From NCBI RefSeq assembly GCF_003573695.1, contig NC_039364.1, positions 67,724,256-67,788,255 on the forward strand: DNA of 64,000 nt, written 5' to 3'. Of this stretch, positions 12,028 to 23,708 are shown one piece after another (position 1 is the stretch's first letter; every line of letters begins with the position of its first letter). Source of the stretch: Papaver somniferum. Taxonomy: Eukaryota; Streptophyta; Magnoliopsida; Ranunculales; Papaveraceae. The notes below the pieces were generated by a model. That model was not told the DNA's origin, searched no databases, and saw nothing but the letters and a program-made list of their open reading frames with translations. The translations under genes were made by a program, and so were the position numbers.

Positions 12028-13378
12028 GATCCGAAAACCATATGTATTTGTAGTGTGAACTACATATTAATTCTCCCCCATTTTGTCAATAAAATTGGCA
12101 AAGGTACAAGAACAGGATCCTAGTGAAATTTCCGAAAAAGACATTTCATGACCAAAAGAAAGAAACACATATCATCTTATTTAGATGCAATCATAAAGCC
12201 GAAGCTAAATGCATTCATCAAGGAGTTTATAAAGATACAAGATAACCCCTATAATATTCCACAGCCGCACTCCCCACAAAGATTTGGCAATTAAGCACAA
12301 GTTCAATTAAGAACTCTTCCCCATAAAATGTCATTCCCGAAAGAATAACAAGAGCGACCTTAATTTCGAAAGAAAAGAATGATTTCTTTGGGCATAACAA
12401 ATCACATACAAGTATGAATTCGAATCCAAAATACTCAATTAAATTAACCAGAAGAGAACCCATGATTAATTTAATCGAAAAAGCTCAACATAAGTGAACT
12501 TATGGAGACTCAAAAATATACAATTAGATTAATCACAAGAGAACCCATAATTAATCTAATTGAAATACACAACCAAGCTAATCACAAAAGTAATCAATAA
12601 TTGGTCATGCTCATCATAAGAAAACTTAAGGAGCAACAACTAAATAACCAAACAAGATGATTAATTTTGTTGAATATGCTCGACATAAAGTACCTCACGG
12701 AACAACAACAAATCTAATCATAAAATAATCAACTTGGCCGTTTAGTGCTCAACACAAGACACTTTACGGAGCTTCACAGTAATACATAAAATATGGATCA
12801 GGGAAGATCAATACTGCGGAATACACAAGGATTCATTCTATTTTCCATCACTATTCGCATAACGACATTCAATAGACATAATCCTTGCAACCAAAAGATT
12901 TTAACCTATCTTCCATCAATAATTGACATAATAGGCTTAACTTTTGTATTTGTCAAAATTCTATTCATTCTTTTATCAATACATGCATATCGACGTACGA
13001 AAGACTTTACTTTTGACAAGGTATGGGACAATCATAGTTCATGGACGCAAACACACATATCCCATAAAAAAATTGCAATATATAAAACCATAAAGATTAA
13101 TACTGCAAAAATCATCTTCCAAACAATTTTAGAATTTAAGCCAATAAATCTAAAAACATGAAGATGAAAACGTTGGACATAGTTATGTGTAATCATAATA
13201 ATGGCTATTCCAAACTCTATTTATTCTTATAAACAAAACAAGAAAAAAAGAAGATTTACTAGGCAAATAAAGTAAATCAACAAGCTAAGGAACAAAAGAA
13301 GACTCCAGTGCCATGGCCGAACACGAACTAAGGTCAAATAGACGGTTCAGGATCCTCACGAGTTTTGGCGTCTTTGAA
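12028..13378. other. D 3' non-coding region
   Basis: This AT-rich stretch is homologous, inverted, to 52790-53470 and 60649-61750, the 3' non-coding parts of the sister copies. The window has no open frame of note here. It ends where E1 interrupts the element, just after the GGATC on the minus strand. Confidence 0.6.
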
Positions 13379-13747
13379 CTACTGATTAGCAGCATCTGTT
13401 GCATCTTCAGAGAAGAGATTCTCTTTGTGAAGATCATTGATGTGAGATTTTATGAGACCAAGGTCAGCTGAAACCTTTTTCAACTCAGTTTTCAACACAT
13501 CAAGAATTTTCAGAGTATCAACGAGCTGCAGTTTTGCTTCCTCAAAATACTTAAGAAAGTCATGGACCACTTCAGCAGAAATCATATCCTCCTTCTCAAC
13601 ATCCTCATGAGTATATGCATAGTAACATGAGGCATTAGGATGATCATCTTCTACTAGGGTTCTTTTCTTCCTCCCTTTAGACTCGAAACCTATACCTTTG
13701 TCAAGCAAGCTTCTAGCAAAACCACAAGCTCGTGAAGAGAAAGACAT
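13379..13747 (-). CDS. D ORF2: small coiled-coil protein, function unknown
   Basis: The predicted protein is 122 residues from the ATG at 13745-13747 (MSFSSRACG). I chose this ATG over one 11 codons upstream because a TATA-like box lies only about 55 bases before it. The protein has a basic GRKKR patch near residue 27 and a C-terminal helix rich in Leu/Lys/Glu (LQLVDTLKILDVLKTELKKV), probably a coiled coil. It corresponds to the 92-residue ORF at 52511-52789 in copy A, sharing the LD-x-LK-x-ELKK core. It resembles no enzyme I recognise. It could be an accessory or structural protein, or a relic of a longer one. Confidence 0.55.
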   Translation of the reverse strand: MSFSSRACGFARSLLDKGIGFESKGRKKRTLVEDDHPNASCYYAYTHEDVEKEDMISAEVVHDFLKYFEEAKLQLVDTLKILDVLKTELKKVSADLGLIKSHINDLHKENLFSEDATDAANQ

Positions 13748-13799
13748 TCCTGAAAAATCGAAATAACCTGGAGTACGCAAGCATGACTCAGAGGTTGGT

Positions 13800-13807
13800 A
13801 TTTATAT
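13800..13807 (-). promoter_or_regulatory. TATA-like box upstream of D ORF2
   Basis: The minus strand reads CCATATAAATACC about 55 bases before the ORF2 ATG. A TATA-like box also precedes ORF2 in copies A and B, which suggests an internal promoter. Confidence 0.45.
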
Positions 13808-14544
13808 GGTTTCTTAGGGAAGAACACCTTTAGGGTTACTAATAATTGATTCGTATTAGTGACAGGGGTACCCGTACGAACACAACCCGACCCAAGGAAA
13901 AACTTTAAGGCAAAAGTCTTTTTGCTACATGAAAATTCATAAATGGCTCAATAAATTCCATACCATAGGAGTAATTTAGAGCACAAGTGTAGGAGGCCAC
14001 ATAATTAAAAGAGAGAAACGATACTAGACACACAAATACTATTTAGGCATTATTGTCTGCAGACACTAGTTTACCTATAAACGATAAGAGGATAACTCAA
14101 CTAAGCAGAACACCAAAATACCACAGTATACCTGATTTTTACACATCTTGCTCAACAGGATTTTTATGAGCAAGTTCTTAACCCTTGTGATTAATTAGCA
14201 CAAGTATGAGCACTGAGCTCATTAAAAGAACTGTGTTTATGATCAAGTTTCTTTTTCCTTCTGAATCGAGAGAGAGATCCCTTTTTATGTGAGAAATTAT
14301 CATAAAACTTATTGTAATCAAAATACGAGACATAGTTAGAGTTCTTACCAGAAGAATTTAGACTTGAGGAGGATGACTACCTGTCGACAATTTCTTTATA
14401 TCCTTCAATTATCTCCATCAAGTTATTTCTCATATCATCAATTTTTCTTCTTTCTTCTGGGATTTCATTCACATCAAGGGTAATGTGGTTTCCATAGGAA
14501 TTAACTTGATCTTCTCTTAGACGATTCTTGTTAAGACTTCTATT

Positions 14545-15324
14545 CTACTTCAGGACATTTGAGGGACTCATTGAACTGACCTTCCTGGTAACATACACAG
14601 GGTTAGTACGAAAACCAACTGGTTTAGACATACGAATGTCAGTTACACCTTTGAGAATTAAGTCTAAGGTGTGTTGAAGTTGAACCAAGGAGGTTTTATT
14701 CAACCTAGAGTTTCTCTTTTGTTTAGCAGAGCCTTTTGCATTGCAAAAAAGGCATACTTTCTGATCACAAGAGTGATTAGACAAAGTAGTCTTAACAACC
14801 TCGTTAGAAGATTTCTTCCTTCCATGTGATGTGGAACATCCTTGATCAATGGGAAATTCAAACACATTCTTTTTGACAGGAAGGGATTCCGATTTTACTT
14901 CTGGAGATGGAAGTTTTCAGGCGTAGCAAAAGTACTTGGTATATTAGACTGCTTAGAGCATCCTTGAATAGAGAGTTTACTCAAGCGATGTTCTATTTCC
15001 AAAGCATCCTTTTTGAGGCTTGCCTCGAGAACCATACGTGAAGAGTGATCTTCAGTATTTTCTTTGAAATTGCAGTCCCTTATTAGCTTGGATTCTAGCA
15101 AGATTTAGAATAAAAACGCTCTCTTCAGCTGTTTCCCGTTCATTTAGAGAGATAGACTCTTTTGAAGGGAAATCGGAAATACTCATGTCGGAGCATGTCT
15201 GTCTTGTTTGAACACAAGGTTCGTCTATATTCTAGATTGAAGAATCTTTCTCTTTAATATAATTAGACAAGACAAAGCTCTTATTTCTGGTGACGCGTTT
15301 ATGAGAGATAGTACTCTTATCCAT
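14545..15324 (-). pseudogene. D gag remnant
   Basis: An ATG at 15322-15324 (MDKSTISHKRV) stands about 50 bases after the primer binding site, where copia gag starts. Its frame stops near 15233. Further fragments follow at 14895-15101 and 14545-14865. The latter has CLFCNAKGSAKQK, the position of a CCHC knuckle in which the His reads Ser and the last Cys is lost. In copy A the knuckle is intact. The fragments are charged and helix-rich. It is non-functional as it stands. Confidence 0.6.
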
Positions 15325-15376
15325 AGAGTCAGATCGCTACAAACACAGACTTGTAAGGTCTTAAGCGTGTTTGCCT

Positions 15377-15388
15377 GCTCTGATACCA
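15377..15388 (-). other. D primer binding site (tRNA-iMet type)
   Basis: The minus strand reads TGGTATCAGAGC two bases inside the LTR. This is the standard complement of the initiator Met tRNA 3' end used by copia elements. It is not a tRNA gene. Confidence 0.9.
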
Positions 15389-15390
15389 AT

Positions 15391-17766
15391 TGAAAAAACG
15401 GGGGTACAACAACCACACGAAATCTTTTGATTAGCAATCTGTATGGACAAACTCCAATATACTTTCTGGAGAATCAACTAGACAGTCAGACTCAATCTAG
15501 ATAAAAGTATATCAAAGAGTTTATATCTCAATCTCTCGATTTGATATATACTCAAGCAAATACAAATCTGCGAGTCTTTATCAAATACTAGAGAGATAAC
15601 TTGGATGGTACCAAAGACCAATATCCAAGTGTCAATCAATTTAAATCAACAACCAAAAGGTCAGATATTCTAATTGATTGAACAACGCACAACCTGTGAC
15701 ATTTCAATTATATAAAAAAATATAATGCGGAAAGAAATAACACAGACACCAGAATTTTGTTAACGAGGAAACCGCAAATGCATAAAAACCCCGGGACCAA
15801 GTCCAGATTGAACACACACTGTATTAAGCCGCTACAGACACTAGCCCACTCCAAATTAACTTCGGTCTCGACTGTAGTTGAATCCCAATAAATCTCACAC
15901 TGATCCAAGGTACAGTTATTCTCCTACGTCTCTGATCCCAGCAGGGTACTACGCACTTGATTCCCTTAGCTGATCTCACCCACAAATAAGAGTTGCTACG
16001 ACCCAAAGTCGAAGACTTTAATAAACAAATATGTATCACACAGAAAAGTCTACGGTAATAGGTAAATCCGTCTCCCACGAATATACCTACGAGTTTTTTT
16101 CCGTATTTTGATAAATCAAGGTGAACATGAACCAATTGATAACCCGGAATTATATTCCCGAAGAATAACCTAGTATTATCAATCACCTCACGATAATCTT
16201 AATCGACGCAGCGAAAAAGATATTGCGGAATCACAAATGATGATACGAAGTGTTTATGATTACTTTTATATCTTTCCTATCGGAGATATCAATCTCAAGC
16301 CAATTATTACAATTGTACTCGTACGATAGAAACATCAAGATCAGAACACACAACTACAAGAAAGTAGTATCGGTCTGGCTTCACAATCCCAATGAAGTCT
16401 TTAAGTCGTTAACCTGGTTTAGAAGAAGAAACCAAAGGTTAAAGGAGAATCGACTCTAGCTTAGCACAACTAGTATCGCACAAAAGGTGTGGGGATTAGG
16501 TTTCCCAGTTGCTAGAGTTCTCCCTTATATAGTCTTTCAAATCAGGGTTTGCAATCAATGTTAGCTTGGTAACAAAGCATTCAATATTCACTGTTAGATG
16601 AAAACCTGATTAGATTCAAGCTAATATCTTTCAACCGTTAGATCGAAAACTAGCTTGTTACACACAAATGAAATGCACGTTTCTAGGCTTGTGTAACCGT
16701 ACCCAAACTTGTACATTTGTTGGTTCAACAATAGTCAACCAAATGGTTAGCCATATGATCACTTTCATATCAACCATATTATTCTTCACCATAACTAGTT
16801 CAAGTGACTCAAATGAACTAGTTAGAAAGTTGTTCAATTGCAAGGAAATCTTATGTACCTACAAAAGACACAATCGAAGCAAAAACGATTTGATTCACTC
16901 GAATCGGTTCACGAACTATATAGCCACGGTTTGCAATTTGCATTCCTTAGTTTATATAAGAATAATTTCACAAACATCGTTTTTATATATAACCTACTCA
17001 AGTTCGCGGACTTGGTTCGCGGAGTTAAGTTCCCGGACGGAGTTCACAAACTCCAGCAGAATTTCTCGGTCGAAAACTTTGGCCAGTTCGCGGACTGAGT
17101 TCGCGGACTTGGCTCACGCCACCATTCCGGTTCTCTTGATCAACAGCGTTCGCAAACTTCGGTTCAAGGAATAAAGACTTATACATATATGTGTTTCGAT
17201 AACAATGATTATATCCTCCAATGGTTATATAATCTAAACTCTCATTTCGATCATTGAAACATTCTTAGAGGACGTTGATATTCTATAGTTGTTATTCACA
17301 AACTATTTTTCGTCAAAGTAAGCAATTTTCAAAGTGATTGAAACTTGTCATGACTTTTGTCACTAGGTAAAGATGAACTTGGCTAAAGCGAAATCTTACC
17401 AACACATATTTCGATAAATAGATAGGCGAGATAAACTCGGCTCGAAATAGCAAATGTGTATAATCTAAGTCTATATAGCAAAACGACTTTTGTCTCAAGA
17501 TAGGAGATAAATAGACTTTTGAGTGATAGATAAGTTCAAGTCTCCAGATACCTTTTAGTCGATGAAGATCCACCAGTTCCTTGAGTAGTCCTTCGTCTTG
17601 TATGATGATTTCCATGGAGTTTTTGAGCTCAACTACACTTTTTATCCTAGTCCGAGACCTTAGCTATAGTAGACTAGAAATCAAGACTTATAGTTTTGAT
17701 CACTAACATTGACAAACATGCTTGAGATAGCAACGCATGCGAGTTCGACCGAGCAATGCTCTAACA
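15391..17766 (-). repeat. D 5' LTR (2.38 kb)
   Basis: On the minus strand it runs from TGTTAGAGCATTGCTCGG to ...TTTTTTCA. A TATATAAG box is at 16524-16531 (minus). The U3 contains a cluster of (T/A)TCCGCGAAC-like motifs (plus-strand GTTCGCGGACT) at about 16990-17120. It is closest to LTR C at 62037, not to A or B. Five bases outside it (17767-17771) could be its target duplication, but the other copy is off the window. Confidence 0.88.
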
Positions 17767-17780
17767 ATGACTTTTTTAGT

Positions 17781-18243
17781 TGCAGGAAATCCTACACTAC
17801 ACCCCTCACAAGATTTCATTAACATTCAACTCATTTTTGGATTAACAATCTTAATTTTATTGATGAATCCTTGAACAATCTTACAAGAAAATATAAAGGA
17901 ATCAAGAATAACCACTGCTCTAGATTTTCTCTCTCCTATTTACTTGCTTCTCACTCAAAAAGATCCCTCTTCTTCCTTTACAACTGAACGGCATTTATAG
18001 GGAATTATATAGTGGATGACAGCTAATCTGTCCTTTATTTTCGGATATGACTTGCGACATTATCGCAACCTTATAAATATCAATCTCGCAAAACTTCCTT
18101 ATTTTCGCAGGACCGTCACACTTTTCTCATGATTTGGCTGATGTCGTTTATTATGTCGTTTCTGAAGTTTTTATGCGACACTGTCGTGTTGTGTTGTTAA
18201 TAATTTTGCTGAAGCATTATTGCTGCGAGATTCTGATCCTACA
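17781..18243 (-). repeat. E4 3' LTR
   Basis: The repeat is 463 bases. On the minus strand it starts TGTAGGATCAGAATC and ends GGATTTCCTGCA. A purine-rich stretch (GAGAAGAGGCAAGA, minus) lies immediately before it, at about 18244-18257, and is the likely polypurine tract. Confidence 0.9.
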
Positions 18244-18441
18244 TCTTGCCTCTTCTCATATCTTCTCTGCGAAGTAGAGAACGATGTGAGAAATGCCACA
18301 GCTATCCATCACTTCATATTATGCATTTATCACACGTATCCTTTCTCTCACCTGTTTCTTGACACGTCTTCTGTAACCGCTGCTTTTCAACCGCTCACGT
18401 CTTTTCGCATTAATTGTGTTTATCTTCTCGAAAATCTCCTC

Positions 18442-18449
18442 TATATATA
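18442..18449 (+). promoter_or_regulatory. TATA box of the E4 aORF
   Basis: CTATATATAC lies about 160 bases before the aORF ATG and is followed by a pyrimidine-rich leader. This is a typical plant pol II core promoter layout. It lies outside the LTR, so the aORF could be transcribed on its own. Confidence 0.55.
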
Positions 18450-18606
18450 CTCTTCTTACTCTCCCTTTTCTTCTTTTTTACTCTCTTTTTCATTTTCTCT
18501 GCAACTTCATCATTTTCTCCGTGAATTCCTCTGCTGTAATTTTTCTTCTATCTTCCTTCTTAATTCTTCTTAATTCTTCATCCATTCCCATACTCTATAT
18601 TCAGAT

Positions 18607-21413
18607 ATGCCTCCAAGTGGTCAAAAACATGAGAAAACCTTAAAGGAAGTTCAAAAAGATCTTGCTGAGAAAGGTTTCACACTTTCTACCATTCCTGGTG
18701 AAAGTGCCAAATCAATTCTTTCTATCAAAATTTTCTCTGATCAACATTGTGATGATCAATCAATCATAGTTTCACTGGGTAAAATTCTCGCAGGTCTCCC
18801 CATTCCTCTTTATAACCCAGATATTCCTCTGTTCTATGAGATTCTCGCTCAATCGGGATTTTCGCGAGCTATCTTCCAATTGAGTGGGGATTGCATCCGT
18901 CTGATACTGGAGTTCGCTAACCATGGTGCTGGTAAAGGATTTCTTTATTCCAAAGAACTTAGGGATCCTAAATTCGTAGATCTAGAGATAGTCGCTGAGA
19001 AGTATACAGTAGCGAATTTCTTCGAAAATTATGAATTAATATCCATGAAGAAAGATAATACTCGCTGGGGTATTCGCTTGAAAAGGAAGGATGTTATTGT
19101 TGAAGATAAAATTTTCATGCATGACATTGATTGGCATTCTGTAATAAATAAAACCCCTCGCTAATCCAAAGATGATAAATGATGCGTCTTCCCCTTGATG
19201 CTGAAAGGACCCTATATTGCTGGTTCTAATGTCATTCCTGCGAATCTCACCGCTTATCGACCCTGGGTATTCTCTTGGCCTGATAACGTGAAAGAGGCAT
19301 ATTTCTTCTAATTTCGCCCACTTTATGTTTCTTTATTTATCTTTATTCTTTTGTTCGTTGATTCTTGCGATATTCTACAGATCCAGAAACTGAAAGATAG
19401 CTACCGCAGGACTGGGAAAGCCAATACCTTGATAGATCTTCGCTCATACACAGACGAGGTAAGAAATATTCTTTTATGATTTTAAACAATATATTGTTTC
19501 CTCTGTTTCTTATCTTCATTTGTGTGTGAAGGTTATTGCTGAAGTAGAAGAATCCACCAAGGTTGTGACGGCTGGTGATAAGGGTAAGATATTCTTCGCA
19601 AAGGAAAATCATCTGCATCCTCTTCAAAGAAAAGAAAGAGAGCGAATTCTCCTCCTCCTTCAGATGTTCATTTCCCTAATGGTTCTGAAGATGATGAAGA
19701 CAACAAAGATGATGATGACGACTCTGCTGCGAATAAAGATTTTCCACCTGAATCCTCTATGGCACAGTTATCTGGTATCTTCTCTGATTCTTGGAAAGGG
19801 ATGGGAGATAATTGCCTCGCCAGTATATGCAAATCTCTCGCAACTATTTGCGATACTCCTTTGTTGGATGGTGATAGTTCTCTTCGTGGAGTCTCCAGAT
19901 CAGTGACTCCTAGCTTCCTAAATTCCATCAATAGTTTGGTATGCCTTCGTCTTTTTACTTCTTCATTATTGTGACTCAAAATTTCTTTTTATTTTAATTA
20001 TTTTTTGTATTTTCTTCACAGGCTGGAAAAGCTTCTTTCGCTGTTGCGTCAGATTTGGAGAGGAGACGCGAAATTTTTGAAAAGAAGAATCTTCAATTTC
20101 GTACGAAGAATGAAAAACTGGAAACTGAATCTAAGGGTCTTCGTGAGAAGAACGAACAATTAGAAGCTGAAGTTAAAGGTCTTCGCGAGAAGAACAAACA
20201 ACTGGAAACCGACATTTCTTCGCAAAGGAACAAAATTTCTACTCTTCAAAAAGCTAATGATCAGCTCTATGGTATGCAATTTTTCTCCTTTCCTTTCATT
20301 CATTCATTCATTCATCCTATTGTCTTATCTTATTTGATTAATCCTTTTTGCAGACATTTATGGTCTTTCTGATGAAGCCATTCTTCTTCGTTCATTTCCC
20401 GATGCCCTAGATAATGACACTCTTCTTGAACATCTTAATAAATCTTTGAATAGTTTCTCTAATAATAAAATTTCATCCCTGCCTTTGAATGAACTTAATT
20501 CCAAATTTCGCCTCTTAGAGATTGATCATAGATCTAGTTTAGGTTTAGCCAACCAATTTAAACGTTTTTATCTCAATTCTAAAGAGAAGATCAATGAATT
20601 AAGAACCAAGATAAGCAAACTTATAGATGATAAAGATCGTATCTCTGATCAAGGTGTTAAGGCTTTGGCGAAATTCCAAGAGACTCTTCTTGAGGTTCAA
20701 CTTGAATGAGATGAAGCCAATCGTCAAAATACCGTGCTTAGCGAGAGCGAAAACAAAGTTCGTTCTCTCCTTCTCATAAATAGTGATGATAAGTTCGCTT
20801 GGGCCGCGAAAATCTTGGATAACGCCAGAAAAGATTTAGGTGTAAATGTTAGTCTCCAAGTTGAGCATACAACCTTGATTGGAGATATGATTTCTGAGAG
20901 AGAAGGTCATTAACTGTTTTCCTTTATTAATCTTTGGTTTTTCACGAGTTTTTATCAAGTTACTGATTAATTGCTATATACTTCGCAGGATCTGAAAGTA
21001 GATATCGCCAAAGAGTTGAGGAACTTGAAACTGAAAAAGAAGAACTCGCAAAGAATCTTTCTTCTCGCAACGACAAATATTCTAGATTAAAGAATCAAAT
21101 AAAGATCATTGTTCCGAACTTCAAGAACGACGCTCTGCATTTTTGCAATCAAACTATTCAAATGGTTTGTGATGACCATAGTATTCCTCACTCTGATTAT
21201 CCTTGTTTCTTGGAGGAGATCCCAAAGAACATTCCTAGTCTGACCATCTCTGATAGCGAAGCTGATGATGAAGAATCTGATGGTGATGAAGGTTCTGATG
21301 GAGATAAAGGTTCTGATGCAGACGAAGAAGAGAACAAGTCTGATGAAGATGATGAAGGATCAACTAAGAAGTGGTCTTTGTTTCTTTCTTTGATCTTCTT
21401 TGATCTTCTGTAA
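18607..21413 (+). pseudogene. E4 aORF: antisense multi-exon gene, broken
   Basis: The start is the ATG at 18607 (MPPSGQKHEK). Exon 1 encodes about 185 open residues of the same globular domain as the E1/E2 aORF. After two stops (19162 and shortly after) it ends with the shared AYRPWVFSW motif. Further exons: 19381-19458, about 19532-19938 (with a KKRKR basic patch and an Asp-rich run), 20023-20271 (strong heptads such as LREKNEQLEAEVKGL), about 20354-20910 (one TGA at 20707) and about 20990-21413 (acidic C terminus). GT-AG borders are visible at most junctions. It is strongly diverged from E1/E2 yet keeps domain order: globular, basic patch, coiled coil. Confidence 0.7.
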
Positions 21414-23176
21414 TACTTGTACATTTATTCCTTCTTTTTGTATATTTGCGAATTCTTTTGGTTCCCCATATTCCTTAATATATGAGTTTCTTTTATTTCG
21501 ACCTGCATTCATTAAAACAATTCTTCCTTGCAATACGGTTAATCAACATAATCATTAATTTTTGAATTTTTGCGTAAATCTATCATGTGGATACAAATAA
21601 CATTTTCTAATTTCATTCATTCCCATACCTGCATCTGTTATTTGTATCCAAATGAGAGATTTTGCAGATTTTTCTTATTTTGTGCCTCAACTTCGCAGTT
21701 GTTTATGTATAATTTCGCAATCATATGCGAAGTGAATTTTGATTCTTTTCAAAATATCATTCCTGTGTGGTCTTATTTTTCCTTCCTAGTTAAAGGTATT
21801 ATTATGCCACCTCTTGTCATTGCGACAAAATCGCAGGACGTCCTTGTATTTTCATGCAAAAACCCATTGATCTTGTCTTAACTTTTTCTTTTGTATTATT
21901 GCCTCTTCAGGATTGTTGCGACAATATGACAGGCCTAAATATTCTTGCGAAAATAAAGCCCCATGACATTGTCGTCTTGCGACGAAATCGCAGGACGTCT
22001 TCGCACTTTCATGTGAAAACCCATTGATCTCGTCTTATCTTTCTCTTTAGTATTATTGCCTTTTCAGAATTGTCGCACAAATATGAAAAGCCTTAATACC
22101 CTTGCCAATAAAAAGCCTCATGACATTTGCATCTTAAGACACTTATCAGCTCCCTAATGGAGGGTGCCGCCCTTATCTTACCCCTGGTTGCCCCTTCAAG
22201 GAGGCGTACCTCTACCATACAAGGTTGGTTCCTCCCATCCGGTCTTAACAACAACCAGTTGTTTTCGCAGCCTCTTATCCCTTTTACCTATAGGGTTTAT
22301 GGTTACGAGACTGCACTCTAAGTGAGGTTTTCTTCGGGCCGAGTGCAGTATAAGTCAAGACTTGTCAAGAATGGCAAGGTACGCTCCAGACGCCCCTGGC
22401 ACTCTTGACTCAACCGTGTACCTCGGCGCCTTGGTCAGATTCTGCACTCCTTGGGAGAGTCCTTATTACCTTAGTCGCCCAACCTAATTCATATGCTTAA
22501 GCTGAGAATCCAAGGTGCCTCTCCCGGATGGGCTTTATTTACCCCAAATCTCCATGACTCAGGTTCCGGTGGCGGTGTAGCCTTTCCCTGAGCCATGCAA
22601 CAGGTCCCCCCTTATATGACGTACTTTAGGTCTTACATTTGCCTCTTGCGAAATTTTATTCACGAACTAGGGTGTACGCCATAAAGGTTCGCCCCTTTCT
22701 CTTTTGTCATTGTTCTCTGATTATCTTTTGTAGAATTTATTATCTCTGCGAAGTTCTCGTATATTATCATATTGTATTTGCATTTCGCAATCTCAATTTT
22801 GTCATTCAACAAAATGTATTTTTGACAATTTTATTTGTTGCGAGAATGTCGCAACAAATTAATCATTCATACATTTCTTATTTTTATTACTTTCGCCATT
22901 CTTTGCCTCTTTGTTATTCTCTGCTATTGCTTCATTGATAGTAAACTGTTCACAATTTCTTACTATGAATTAGCATCATCCTCACAACATTTCTTCTTCT
23001 TTTTATTCGATGGCATCCACCATCAACCTCTCACTTCTTTGTGTATCTCTGATTTTGTGTCTCCAACTTTCCTTCGTGGTTGCTCTTCCTTCGCAAGATT
23101 CTACCTCAGTTTCGTAACATTTCTTTCCTTCAACCCAATCTCCCTTTATGATTCCTATACCTCTGGGGTGAGGGAA
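21414..23176. other. E4 spacer where pol is missing
   Basis: It holds a direct tandem repeat (about 21815-21985 and 21986-22150, each with a CGCAGGACGT core, the CCCATTGATCT stretch and a TATTATTGCC stretch), then an unusually GC-rich block at 22140-22640. That block lies just after the aORF, as the conserved block of E1 (4020-4200) does, and shares a loose ATCxTACCC...AAGG...GGxxCCTxC pattern. I find no RT, RNase H or integrase motif in any frame. The remainder is T-rich. Confidence 0.55.
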
Positions 23177-23480
23177 CTAGATGCACTGGTGGAAAGTTGA
23201 AGCTAAACCTAGAATCCCATGTAGCCAAGGCCGTCCAATCAATGCATTGTAGGGTGATTCTATGTCAACGACACAGAACAGGATTTCAGAAAATATCCCC
23301 TTCAATGGGATTTGCATAGTAACTTCCCCTTTAGGCTTGTTGGAAGTACCATTAAAACCATATATCGTATATGTTGATGGTATAAGATCATCATCTCTCC
23401 CTCCCATGGTTTTATAAGTATGATAGAATAAGATATTCACAGAGCTTCCAGTATCGATCAAAATTCTATTGATTGCCCAT
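23177..23480 (-). pseudogene. E4 aspartic protease
   Basis: The translation starts with ILIDTGSSVNILFYHTY. DTGSS is the canonical active site; the Asp is catalytic. It continues with YGFNGTSNKPKGEV (flap region) and ALIGRPWLHGI, the usual closing motif. A TAG at 23177-23179 ends it, although the frame after the stop continues with protease-like FPHPRGIGIIKGD, so the stop looks like one nonsense change. A TAA upstream, at about 23489, separates it from gag. The active site is better preserved than in E2. Confidence 0.85.
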
Positions 23481-23708
23481 GAATCTTAAGCTTCATCATC
23501 TTCATCTTCTTTAGGGTTTGGATTAATTTTTAATTTTACCACTAATGGATTGTCATGTACTTCTCCACCTTCAGGAACTTCTTCTGCGGTAAAAGAAATA
23601 GTCTATTTCTGTCATTCCTCTAGCGGCGAGATTTTCGCAATATTCATAATTTCTCTTCCATCATTGTCTCTTGCGAACACTCTACTCAAAACATTGTCAT
23701 GAAAATCT

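Larger units (their letters stand above)
12028..17766 (-). mobile_element. D: non-autonomous copia-type LTR element, split by E1
   Basis: The minus strand reads 5' LTR (17766 to 15391), a tRNA-iMet-type primer site, gag remnants, a TATA-like box with a small coiled-coil ORF, then 1.35 kb of 3' non-coding sequence up to the E1 insertion point. No protease, integrase, RT or RNase H motif is visible in the part present. The very long LTR, the TGGTATCAGAGC primer site and the G-rich polypurine tract seen in sister copies fit Ty1/copia, possibly the SIRE lineage. The rest lies beyond E1, off the window. Confidence 0.8.
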
